Below, piece after piece: positions 54,567 to 64,000 of a stretch of 64,000 nucleotides of DNA. The notes below the pieces were generated by a model, which saw only the letters and a program-made list of their open reading frames with translations, ran no database searches and had not been told where the DNA came from. How positions within the stretch are numbered: the first letter of the stretch is position 1; every line of letters begins with the position of its first letter. A program made the position numbers and the translations under genes. Origin of the DNA: Siphonobacter curvatus (GTDB lineage Bacteria; Bacteroidota; Bacteroidia; Cytophagales; Spirosomataceae); assembly GCF_002943425.1 (NCBI RefSeq), contig NZ_PTRA01000001.1, positions 1,612,001 to 1,676,000 on the forward strand, written 5' to 3'.

Positions 54567-55678
54567 ACAAAAGAAGGGTCCCAGTCTTTCCAGACGGGTA
54601 CGTACCCCTGATTACGGATTACCGATGAAATTTGAGCGGGCGTACGTTCGTCCGAAATCTCGAACTGCTCCAGCGATTCCGGTTCGACGGCGTAGCCACC
54701 CGGATTGGTTTTTGATCCGGCACTCATACTCGTAATGCCAAGCTGGATGAGGTGATCGCGGAAGCGGGGCGTTTCCCGCGTAGAAAGTGAAAGCTCTACG
54801 TCTTCATTGAACAGCCGATACGCACAGATCAGCTGTACTAACTCACGGTCGCTCATGCAGGACTTGAAGCGGTGTACCTCATCCGTAAGCTGAATGGGGC
54901 GTAAGCGGGGAAACGAAATGCTGTACTTGCTTTGCCAATAGGTTTTCTGGAGATACTGCAGGTGCAGAGCCGTAAAAAAGCTATCCGCCCGCCAGTCTTC
55001 GAGGCCCAGCAGGGCTCCTAAACCCATTTTATGAATATTAGCTTTGCCCAGTCGGTCGGGCGTATCGAGTCGGTAGCGGAAGTTTGATTTCTTGCCCTTG
55101 GGATGGTGCGTTTTGTACGTTTCTTCGTGGTACGTTTCCTGATAAACCAGTACCGTATGCAGGCCTTCGGTAATGAGTGTTTTGTATTCCGGAAGATCCA
55201 AAGGCTGCACTTCCATCGAAATATGAGCGAACAAGGGACGAATCAGCCGAATAGCGTGCTGGATATACTCAACGCCTACGGTCTGATTGGCTTCGCCCGT
55301 GACCAGCAACACGTGGTCGTACCCAAGCTTTTTAATGGCCTGAGCTTCGATCAATATCTCCTCATCCGTCAGTGTTTTGCGGCGGATTTTATTATCCAGA
55401 CTAAAGGCACAATACGTGCAGATGTTCTGACATTCGTTGGACAAATACAGCGGGGCATACATCTGGATCGTCTTGCCAAATCGTCGCTGTGTGAGCTGAC
55501 GACTTTGCTGGGCCATTGGTTCCAGATACGGCAGAGCTGCGGGAGAAATCAACGCCTTGAAATCATCCAGACTGCGTTTGGACGTTTCCAGAGCCTGTTC
55601 GACCCGTTGTGGCGTGGTCTCCTGAATGTCACCAACGACCGTATCCCATGCATAGCGGTCAAACCAATCTTTAAACAT
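54563..55678 (-). CDS. thiH: 2-iminoacetate synthase ThiH
   Basis: A 371-aa radical SAM enzyme that cleaves tyrosine to dehydroglycine for the thiazole ring. The [4Fe-4S] motif is ECQNICTYCAFS (Cys83, Cys87, Cys90). ATG 55678 gives MFKDWFDRY; the open frame extends 14 codons further upstream. Presence of ThiH and absence of ThiO indicates the tyrosine-dependent, anaerobic-type route. It lies 70 nt downstream of thiG and overlaps thiF by 4 nt. Confidence 0.95.
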   Translation of the reverse strand: MFKDWFDRYAWDTVVGDIQETTPQRVEQALETSKRSLDDFKALISPAALPYLEPMAQQSRQLTQRRFGKTIQMYAPLYLSNECQNICTYCAFSLDNKIRRKTLTDEEILIEAQAIKKLGYDHVLLVTGEANQTVGVEYIQHAIRLIRPLFAHISMEVQPLDLPEYKTLITEGLHTVLVYQETYHEETYKTHHPKGKKSNFRYRLDTPDRLGKANIHKMGLGALLGLEDWRADSFFTALHLQYLQKTYWQSKYSISFPRLRPIQLTDEVHRFKSCMSDRELVQLICAYRLFNEDVELSLSTRETPRFRDHLIQLGITSMSAGSKTNPGGYAVEPESLEQFEISDERTPAQISSVIRNQGYVPVWKDWDPSFV

Positions 55679-55748
55679 ACCAGAATCTGATTTACGGTCG
55701 GGCCCACAATAGGCCAACAACCGTAGTGAATGCTACGAATGAGAATTC

Positions 55749-56525
55749 TTACGAAAGCTCGTCCAGAAAAGCCGTCAGCGGACTGCTGGCCTGAGCCCAG
55801 GTAATGGGCTGGGCCAATTGGGCTTCGTAGGCCATGCGTCCGGCTTCAACGGCTCGTTTAAACGCCTGGGCCATGCGTACTGGGTCGGATGAGACGGCAA
55901 TGGCGGTATTTACCAGTACGGCGTCGGCCCCGAGTTCCATCGCAGCAGCGGCGTGGGAGGGAGCTCCCAAACCAGCGTCTACGACCACGGGAACGGTACT
56001 TTGTTCGATGATGATTTCCAGGAAATCCAGCGTTCGCAGACCCTTGTTGGTACCAATGGGAGCCCCCAAAGGCATGACGGCGGCTACGCCTACTTCTTCC
56101 AGACGCTTACACAAAACGGGATCGGCATGGATATAAGGCAGCACAACAAAGCCCAATTTTACGAGTTCTTCCGCCGCCTTAAGTGTTTCAATAGGATCGG
56201 GAAGGAGGTATCGCGGATCGGGGTGAATTTCAAGTTTCAGCCAGTGGGTTTCCAGAGCTTCCCGGGCCATTTGGGCGGCAAATACGGCTTCTCGGGCCGT
56301 TCGAACACCCGAGGTATTCGGCAACAGATGGGCCGTCGGCAGGTGGGAAAGTAAATCATCCTCCTGCGTATGCGTAGCGTCCACTCGCTTGAGAGCTACC
56401 GTAATCAGCTCCGTACCCGAAGCGTGCAGAGCTTCCTGCATGAGGGAAGAAGACCCAAACTTGCCCGTTCCCGTGAAGAGGCGGGACGTGAAGGTTTTAT
56501 CGGCGATGGTCAGCGATGGATTCAT
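55749..56525 (-). CDS. thiG: Thiazole synthase ThiG
   Basis: ThiG forms the thiazole phosphate from DXP, dehydroglycine and ThiS-thiocarboxylate. The 258-aa TIM barrel has its Schiff-base Lys97 in [30 protein letters not shown] and [30 protein letters not shown] match the family. Its 5' end overlaps the thiE 3' end by 29 nt, a sign of tight operon packing. Confidence 0.96.
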   Translation of the reverse strand: MNPSLTIADKTFTSRLFTGTGKFGSSSLMQEALHASGTELITVALKRVDATHTQEDDLLSHLPTAHLLPNTSGVRTAREAVFAAQMAREALETHWLKLEIHPDPRYLLPDPIETLKAAEELVKLGFVVLPYIHADPVLCKRLEEVGVAAVMPLGAPIGTNKGLRTLDFLEIIIEQSTVPVVVDAGLGAPSHAAAAMELGADAVLVNTAIAVSSDPVRMAQAFKRAVEAGRMAYEAQLAQPITWAQASSPLTAFLDELS

Positions 56526-57125
56526 ACAAAAGAGTTAAAAACAAACGGGTTTGTTCGGCGGGATCAGCCGCGGCAGAAACGGCTGAGGAAACGGCAATGC
56601 CGTGAACGCCCACCTGCCGCAGGAGTGGGACATCGGTTCGCGTAATTCCCCCAATGGCAATAACCGGAATGGAAATTCCTTGCTGTTGCAAAGCTTCCAT
56701 GATGCCTTTGTATCCAGCGAGTCCCAGAATAGGGCTGAGCTTTTCTTTCGTGGTGGTAAAGCGATAGGGACCCAGACCGATGTAATCCGCTCCACTTTGG
56801 TAGTGCTGGACAATATCCTCGAGTGTATTGGCCGTTCCGCCAATAATTACCTCCGAACCTACTAACTTACGGGCCTGGGCAAGGGGCATATCTTCTTTGC
56901 CCAGGTGTACGCCGTCAGCCCCGATTTCTCCGGCCAGATGCGGATTGTCATTGATAATGAGGCGGGCACCGGAAGCCTGGCAAACGGCCAACGTTTCCTG
57001 AGCAATGGCTTTCCAGTCTTCGTACGGTTTGTTTTTCAGGCGAAGCTGAATCCAGTCGGCCCCCGCCGAGCAGGCCACTGCGGCCTGCTCGGGTTGGGTA
57101 ACGATGTAGTGAAACGAACTAATGG

Positions 57126-57129
<4 letters not shown>
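56497..57129 (-). CDS. thiE: Thiamine phosphate synthase ThiE
   Basis: A 210-aa TIM barrel that joins HMP-PP and thiazole phosphate to give thiamine phosphate. True ThiE motifs are present: [37 protein letters not shown] and [19 protein letters not shown]. It overlaps thiD by 4 nt upstream and thiG by 29 nt downstream. It is the functional ThiE of the locus, distinct from the TenI-like protein at 52962-53528. Confidence 0.95.
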
Positions 57130-59957
<2,828 letters not shown>

Positions 59958-60067
59958 GGGACGTTTCATGTCGCATGAAAGCACAAGCCAGTAGGGGGAG
60001 ACGTAACGAGTGAAGAAGTACGAAAACAGCCGTAGTGACGGACGTTTTCCCGGAAAGAAATGATTCC

Positions 60068-60145
60068 TTACTTTTCCCTACGCAGGTCCTAACCTGGTCA
60101 GGTTCAAAGGGTATGTCTCAGCCCGAAACAACGGGCACCCCTAAA
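60068..60145 (-). promoter_or_regulatory. TPP riboswitch (THI box)
   Basis: Minus-strand sequence shows the whole THI consensus in order: AGGGGTGCCC, a short hairpin, GGGCTGAGA, ACCCTTTGAACCTGA, CCAGGTTA and ACCTGCGTAGGGAA. It lies upstream of thiS and should shut down the thi operon when thiamine pyrophosphate is plentiful. No clear terminator stem was seen between it and thiS, so control at the translation start of thiS is possible. Confidence 0.95.
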
Positions 60146-60164
60146 GTTTGGCTTTTCAGCAAGG

Positions 60165-60172
60165 CAAAGGTA
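60165..60172 (-). promoter_or_regulatory. Promoter -7 element of the thi operon
   Basis: Minus-strand TACCTTTG (60172-60165), about 20 nt upstream of the riboswitch. Confidence 0.5.
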
Positions 60173-60254
60173 AAAAGACTTGGGCGTTTACCTAGGAAAA
60201 TCAGTTTTAAGTTTTCGGTTTGCCGTTTTCAGCGACCGCCGCTGCGGTTTCCGG

Positions 60255-60415
60255 TGAAGTAAATCCGATAAAGTTATCGGGACGCGTTGTCCGTAGCATT
60301 TGCTACGGACGCAAAAATTGGTAGGCTAAGCCTACCGGGCTGGCTGATTCACGTATGAAATACGGAGCTAATCACATTGAAACTCTCCGGGGTTGGCAAG
60401 TCTGGATTGAAGTGG
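60255..60415. repeat. Dispersed hairpin-rich intergenic repeat, copy 3
   Basis: Aligns with 3966-4135 in the same orientation. CCGATAA/TTATCGG and TCCGTAGCA/TGCTACGGA stems come first, then the shared core with GGTAGGC/GCCTACC and CCGGGCTGG, then CGTATG-ATACGGAGCTAATCACATTG and a CTCCGGGGTTGGC end. Nothing else was recognised between 60415 and the rplI terminator. Confidence 0.75.
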
Positions 60416-60551
60416 CTCTTTCGGATTTGGGTCTGGAAAGGATTTGTAATCCCATGCCTTACAAATGCACAGAAGGCGGATTCCGGGTTACAAATCTGCA
60501 ACAGCGAATGTAGCGAAGTAGGAGGGTGCCAGAGGCAAACCGGTAAAAAAC

Positions 60552-60590
60552 AAAAAGCCCTGATCAGATTATCCTGATCAGGGCTTTTTA
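60552..60590 (-). terminator. rpsF-rpsR-rplI terminator
   Basis: AAAAAGCCCTGATCAG / CTGATCAGGGCTTTTT perfect stem, 6-nt loop, with T/A runs on both sides. Confidence 0.9.
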
Positions 60591-60604
60591 GGAGGGATCG
60601 AAGC

Positions 60605-61048
60605 TTATTCGCCTACGATTACGAATTTCACTTTGTGCTTCACTTCTTTGTGGAGGTCAAGCGTAGCGGTGTATTCGCCGAGTGATTTTACTTCAGAATC
60701 CAGCGTGATTTTCTTACGATCTACGTCAAATCCTTTCGTTTTCAGCGTGTCAGAGATTTGCGTGTTCGTTACACGACCGAAGATGCGTCCGCTCTCACCT
60801 ACTTTAGCAGGGATTTCCAGCGTCAGATCGCCGATTGCTGCGGCTAAATCTTCAGCATCTTTCTTCAGCTTTTCAGCTTTGTGAGCGGCTTGCTTGATGT
60901 TTTCAGCCAGTACTTTTTTGTTGGTTTCGCTGGCCATTACCGCGAAGCCTTGGGGAATCAGGTAGTTACGTCCGTAGCCAGGTTTAACCGTTACCAGATC
61001 GTTTTTATAACCCAATCCCGCGATATCGGTTTTGAGAATAACTTCCAT
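60605..61048 (-). CDS. rplI: 50S ribosomal protein bL9
   Basis: A 147-aa bL9. The N-terminal RNA-binding domain starts MEVILKTDIAGLGYKNDLVTVKPGYGRNYL, a long central helix follows (about 45-75), and the C-terminal domain starts at GRIFGRVTNTQI. It is the last gene of rpsF-rpsR-rplI, the common order. Confidence 0.98.
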   Translation of the reverse strand: MEVILKTDIAGLGYKNDLVTVKPGYGRNYLIPQGFAVMASETNKKVLAENIKQAAHKAEKLKKDAEDLAAAIGDLTLEIPAKVGESGRIFGRVTNTQISDTLKTKGFDVDRKKITLDSEVKSLGEYTATLDLHKEVKHKVKFVIVGE

Positions 61049-61135
61049 TTCTTTCGTAAATGAGTTTAAATAAGTTTTCTGTTTACAGTTTTGAGTTGTT
61101 CGTTAAAATCAGGAACGACAACCAAAAACGGAAAC

Positions 61136-61387
61136 CTACTTCAGTGAATCGCCAACGTAAGGTAACAAGGCAATGTGACGAGCACGTTTCACAGCCTGAG
61201 CCACTTTGCGTTGATTTTTGAGCGAAGTACCCGTCAGACGGCGGGGAAGGATCTTACCTTGCTCGTTCAATAACTTGAGAAGGAAGTTAGGATCTTTGTA
61301 ATCGATGTATTTGATGCCGGCTTTCTTGAAGCGGTCATATTTTTTGCGGTTCTGGTTTTTATCCAGAGGTTCGTTCTGCAATGACAT
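61136..61387 (-). CDS. rpsR: 30S ribosomal protein bS18
   Basis: An 83-aa bS18 with [20 protein letters not shown] and [28 protein letters not shown]. The cysteine-containing zinc motif of some bS18 paralogues is absent. ATG 61387 is used because the open frame above it is a run of spacer sequence. It is the middle gene of the operon. Confidence 0.97.
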   Translation of the reverse strand: MSLQNEPLDKNQNRKKYDRFKKAGIKYIDYKDPNFLLKLLNEQGKILPRRLTGTSLKNQRKVAQAVKRARHIALLPYVGDSLK

Positions 61388-61470
61388 AGTCGTGGAATAG
61401 TTTGGTTGTTGGTTATCAGTTGTTAGTTGTTCAATCAAACAACCAGCAACGAATAACTACTAACGTTTAA

Positions 61471-61833
61471 TTATTCAGCGGGAGCTTCTTGTTTCTTGCC
61501 CACCAGACCTTTACGCTTGCGTTCGTTGTACGCAATGGCATGCTTGTCCAGAGCAATCGTCAGAAAACGCATTACCCGCTCATCACGACGGTATTCCGTT
61601 TCAAGCGTAGCGATTACGTCCGGGTTCGCTGTGAATTCTACCAGGTGATAGAAGCCCGTTCCTTTTCCCTGAATCGGGTAGGCCAGTTTTTTCAGACCCC
61701 AAGATTCTTCGTGGATCAGTTCAGAACCGTTATCGGTCAGAATTTTTTTGAATTTGTCGACAGCATCCTTCGTCTGGACGTCAGACAAAACGGGAGTGAG
61801 GATGAATACTGTCTCGTACTGTTTTTGTGACAT
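61471..61833 (-). CDS. rpsF: 30S ribosomal protein bS6
   Basis: A 120-aa bS6 with [15 protein letters not shown] at the start, [20 protein letters not shown] in the middle and [21 protein letters not shown]. The C-terminus is charged ([16 protein letters not shown]) and free of Glu runs. It is the first gene of the rpsF-rpsR-rplI operon; the gap to rpsR contains GTTGGTT-type spacer sequence. Confidence 0.97.
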   Translation of the reverse strand: MSQKQYETVFILTPVLSDVQTKDAVDKFKKILTDNGSELIHEESWGLKKLAYPIQGKGTGFYHLVEFTANPDVIATLETEYRRDERVMRFLTIALDKHAIAYNERKRKGLVGKKQEAPAE

Positions 61834-61884
61834 GTGTTAGTACGGAAAATGTGATAAAAAGGATAATACTCGAAAAATGAGCCG

Positions 61885-61913
61885 CAAAAGTACGTAAATT
61901 CTGTGATCTGCAA
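61885..61913 (-). promoter_or_regulatory. Promoter of the rpsF-rpsR-rplI operon
   Basis: Minus-strand TACTTTTG (61892-61885) with TTG at 61913-61911, spacer 18 nt, which is a good match to the Bacteroidota consensus. Confidence 0.6.
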
Positions 61914-61944
61914 AAACATTCCCTGGAAAAAAGCAGCACTGGAC

Positions 61945-61983
61945 AAAAAAAGGCGTCCTGACCTCTACGGTCAGGACGCCTTT
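61945..61983 (-). terminator. Terminator of the coiled-coil membrane protein gene
   Basis: AAAGGCGTCCTGACC pairs with GGTCAGGACGCCTTT, loop TCTAC, followed by a T-rich run on the minus strand. Confidence 0.85.
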
Positions 61984-62004
61984 GAGCAGTAAAATGCGGG
62001 TTAC

Positions 62005-62979
62005 CTAAAATAAACCAGAACGGACCTCGAAGATTCCATCGCCAATTTTCACACCCTCGGCGTACAGCTCAATTGTATGCTTTCCTTTCTTAAAGGGAAT
62101 GTTACGTTTATAGATCACGTCTACCTGTTGGTTATTTCCCTGGTAAGTAATATCCTTTTTAACAGTATAGATCATTTCCTTACTCTGGTACATAAACGTT
62201 CCCGAACCGGTGGCCATATCGGAGATAACTGCTCCGGTAGGATCAAGGACGCGAACGAAAATTTCCTTGCCATTACGTTCAGTCAGGGTATTATCGCCCA
62301 GCCCGAAAGCAATTCGAATTTGATCAATTTTGTCGGCTTTGATTTTTTCCCGCTCTTTACCTTTCGAATTAATGGCATATACCATGACATTCTGAGCTTT
62401 CAGAGCCGCCGCTACGCTGATCCGATCGTTTAATTCTTTGTTGTTGACTTTAAGAGCATTAACGGAATCATCGTACGCCTGTCTGGCCGAATTTAGCTCC
62501 GTTTTTAGTCCCTCATTGCTAGTGGCTAGCTCCTGATTTTGAGTCGTTAACGAGCCGTTTTCTTCTTTCAAACGAACAATATCCCGGTCTTTCTGCTTCA
62601 GTAAATCTTTATACTGTTCTAGTTTGGCTTCAAACTTTTTGACTTCATCGGCCGTTGCGTTTACCAGTCGCTGCTTGTCAATTTCCAACTGCGTTTTTAA
62701 CTGCATCAATTCGTCGATATTGCCGCCAAGCATACGTATTTCGGCAATTTTGGCGTCGAGCTGGGTTGCAATGGAATCGAGTTTAGTATTCGCCTTTAAA
62801 ATCTCTCGTTTCTGAACTACTGATCGAGAAGATAATGTTTCACGTTCATTACGTTCTTTAAAGTACAAAAAGCCTAATACTGCGACCAGTCCGGCCATCA
62901 CGACGAGAGCTGCAATGAAGTAACCTTTCTTGTCAGAATCTTTTTTCGGTGTTGATCGGGTGTAATCGTATGGTTCCAT
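62005..62979 (-). CDS. Membrane-anchored coiled-coil protein of unknown function
   Basis: A 324-aa protein. One transmembrane helix (about 21-41, GYFIAALVVMAGLVAVLGFLY) is followed by a coiled coil of roughly 130-150 residues (about 50-200, heptad-rich with TQLDAKIAEIRMLGGNIDELM and LKQKDRDIVRLKEENGSL). A beta-rich C-terminal domain follows (about 210-324, ending IELYAEGVKIGDGIFEVRSG). The topology suggests a periplasmic coiled coil with a capping domain. No known family was recognised. Confidence 0.8.
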   Translation of the reverse strand: MEPYDYTRSTPKKDSDKKGYFIAALVVMAGLVAVLGFLYFKERNERETLSSRSVVQKREILKANTKLDSIATQLDAKIAEIRMLGGNIDELMQLKTQLEIDKQRLVNATADEVKKFEAKLEQYKDLLKQKDRDIVRLKEENGSLTTQNQELATSNEGLKTELNSARQAYDDSVNALKVNNKELNDRISVAAALKAQNVMVYAINSKGKEREKIKADKIDQIRIAFGLGDNTLTERNGKEIFVRVLDPTGAVISDMATGSGTFMYQSKEMIYTVKKDITYQGNNQQVDVIYKRNIPFKKGKHTIELYAEGVKIGDGIFEVRSGLF

Positions 62980-63103
62980 ATAGAGTAATAATGATGGAGG
63001 TACGGGCAGACAAAACTACGCCTAAGCGTGGAGAAGTCAACCACTTACCGGAGAATTAGGCGGACAATCACTCGTAAAAGTAGTACATAGCCTAGATAAG
63101 CAC

Positions 63104-63111
63104 TACTTTTG
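63104..63111 (+). promoter_or_regulatory. Promoter -7 element for the YggS-type gene
   Basis: TACTTTTG at 63104-63111, 17 nt upstream of the ATG at 63128, leaves a leader of only about 10 nt. Confidence 0.45.
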
Positions 63112-63127
63112 TATAAACGTTTTAAGA

Positions 63128-63805
63128 ATGAACATCGTTGAAAATCTGAATAAAATTACCAAAAACATGGCTGGCTACCCGGCCCGTTTGATTGCCGTTA
63201 CTAAGACTCACCCCGTAGAAGTACTTCAGGAAACGTATGATGCCGGATGCAAAACCTTCGGCGAAAATAAAGTACAGGACATGGTAGCGAAGTGGGAAGT
63301 GTTACCGAAAGACATTGAGTGGCACATGATTGGTCATTTGCAAACCAACAAGGTAAAACCCATTGCTCCGTTTGTATCGTTGATCCATTCCGTAGACAGT
63401 TTTAAACTACTGCTTGAAATCAATAAGCAGGCAGCCAAGGCGAAGCGGGTGATTGATTGTCTGCTCCAAATTCACATTGCTCAGGAAGAGACCAAATTTG
63501 GTTTCAGCCAGCAGGAAGCCGAAGCAGCCCTCCACTCCGAAGCCCTGGCCGGATTAAAAAATATTCGCATCGTGGGTTTAATGGGTATGGCTTCTAATAC
63601 CGATGATCTAATTCAGGTTCGACTGGAATTTCGGGGATTGAAGCAATTTTTCGAACGCATGAAAGCTACCGTTCCCGTATCTGAGCGTTGTGAACTCAAA
63701 GAATTGTCGATGGGCATGAGCAGCGATTACGAGACGGCTTTGCAGGAAGGTAGTACTCTTGTTCGCGTAGGCAGTGCTATTTTTGGAGCTCGCGAATACG
63801 CCTAA
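63128..63805 (+). CDS. yggS: PLP homeostasis protein, YggS family
   Basis: A 225-aa single-domain TIM-barrel PLP protein (YggS/PLPBP). The PLP Lys is Lys26 in LIAVTKTHP. CKTFGENKVQDM, WHMIGHLQTNKVKP, VIDCLLQIHIAQEETKFGF and LSMGMSSDYETALQEGSTLVRVGSAIFG are signature motifs. It controls free PLP and amino-acid balance rather than catalysis. The GSCFA gene follows after a hairpin. Confidence 0.96.
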   Translation: MNIVENLNKITKNMAGYPARLIAVTKTHPVEVLQETYDAGCKTFGENKVQDMVAKWEVLPKDIEWHMIGHLQTNKVKPIAPFVSLIHSVDSFKLLLEINKQAAKAKRVIDCLLQIHIAQEETKFGFSQQEAEAALHSEALAGLKNIRIVGLMGMASNTDDLIQVRLEFRGLKQFFERMKATVPVSERCELKELSMGMSSDYETALQEGSTLVRVGSAIFGAREYA

Positions 63806-63809
63806 GATC

Positions 63810-63846
63810 CAGGGATTCGGCGTTTAAACCGGACGCCGAATCCCTG
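63810..63846 (+). terminator. Hairpin between the YggS and GSCFA genes
   Basis: CAGGGATTCGGCG pairs exactly with CGCCGAATCCCTG, loop of about 11 nt; the downstream T-run is weak (AAAATTTAAA), so it may only attenuate. Confidence 0.55.
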
Positions 63847-63861
63847 AAAATTTAAACCGGC

Positions 63862-64000
63862 ATGCACTTTCGCACCGAATTTTCCATTCCTCCTTCTTCC
63901 TGGAAACTAGGTTTACAATCCCGGGTCGTTTCGATGGGTTCCTGCTTTGCTGAAGTACTCGGAAAGCGGTTACAAGCTCATAAAATCGAAGGGATGTACC
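63862..64000 (+). CDS. GSCFA-domain protein, N-terminal part (runs off the right edge)
   Basis: 46 codons from ATG 63862 are visible. RVVSMGSCFAEVLGKRL contains the G-S-C-F-A motif that names the GSCFA family, an SGNH-type hydrolase-like domain found in Bacteroidota and Proteobacteria. The remainder, including any catalytic triad, is outside the window. Confidence 0.85.
   Translation, partial: MHFRTEFSIPPSSWKLGLQSRVVSMGSCFAEVLGKRLQAHKIEGMY

Noticed and set aside
55103-55690. A roughly 195-codon plus-strand frame opposite thiH
   Set aside because: It is antisense to a gene with intact radical SAM motifs, with no recognisable protein features of its own.

Overview
The window looks like a chromosomal segment of a Bacteroidota bacterium, most likely order Cytophagales (Spirosomataceae-like, for example the Siphonobacter/Spirosoma neighbourhood; the genus is inference). 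The signs are: the Bacteroidota promoter -7 element TAnnTTTG (usually TACTTTTG) in front of many genes; a CarboxypepD_reg-type TonB receptor; HYC_CC_PP, DUF4394, PorT-like and DUF937/OmpA proteins; a SecA of 1122 aa without the C-terminal zinc motif; and a general lack of Shine-Dalgarno sites. No insertion sequence, prophage, integrase, CRISPR array, tRNA or rRNA was seen.

Layout. 1-13.6 kb: a cut-off minus-strand gene, secA, a DinB protein, a DoxX-like membrane protein, a small DUF2256 protein overlapping a lipoprotein gene, a GH36 alpha-galactosidase, a nitroreductase, the grpE-dnaJ pair and queG. 13.7-24.2 kb: a PorT-like barrel, a sugar/drug transporter of the GRP/RhaT type facing a GH76 mannanase, a ModE-like regulator, a TetR-MFS efflux pair with a palindromic operator candidate, a DJ-1/PfpI protein, metG-mogA and an NAD-dependent epimerase. 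24.2-29.5 kb: an NTF2-like protein, a DUF937-OmpA protein, a two-component system and a FucP/GluP-type sugar symporter with a perfect 60-bp palindrome behind it.

29.8-35.5 kb: a cysteine- and histidine-rich metal-handling island, probably for copper. It holds an HYC_CC_PP protein, a TonB receptor with an Ala-Cys-Cys plug motif, an AraC regulator fused to an HMA-like CxxC domain, an outer-membrane protein with a His/Met-rich N-terminus, a 22-cysteine copper-storage-type helical protein and an exported HMA metallochaperone. This is the best candidate for an incompletely described system. 35.8-51.6 kb: a glutathionylspermidine-synthase-like/UPF0323-like pair, a DDVDD protein, a sugar isomerase, deoC, a YpdA-type reductase, an HD hydrolase, an M3 peptidase, a DUF1877 protein, a double-DUF4394 lipoprotein, an orphan kinase-like protein, a membrane glycosyltransferase and pyrF.

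51.8-64 kb: rfbC; a MaoC-like plus TenI-like pair; then a compact thiamine operon (thiS-C-D-E-G-H-F, minus strand) under a TPP riboswitch; the rpsF-rpsR-rplI operon; a coiled-coil membrane protein; a YggS-type PLP protein and the start of a GSCFA-domain gene. Between genes lie two families of dispersed non-coding repeats and many strong intrinsic terminators.
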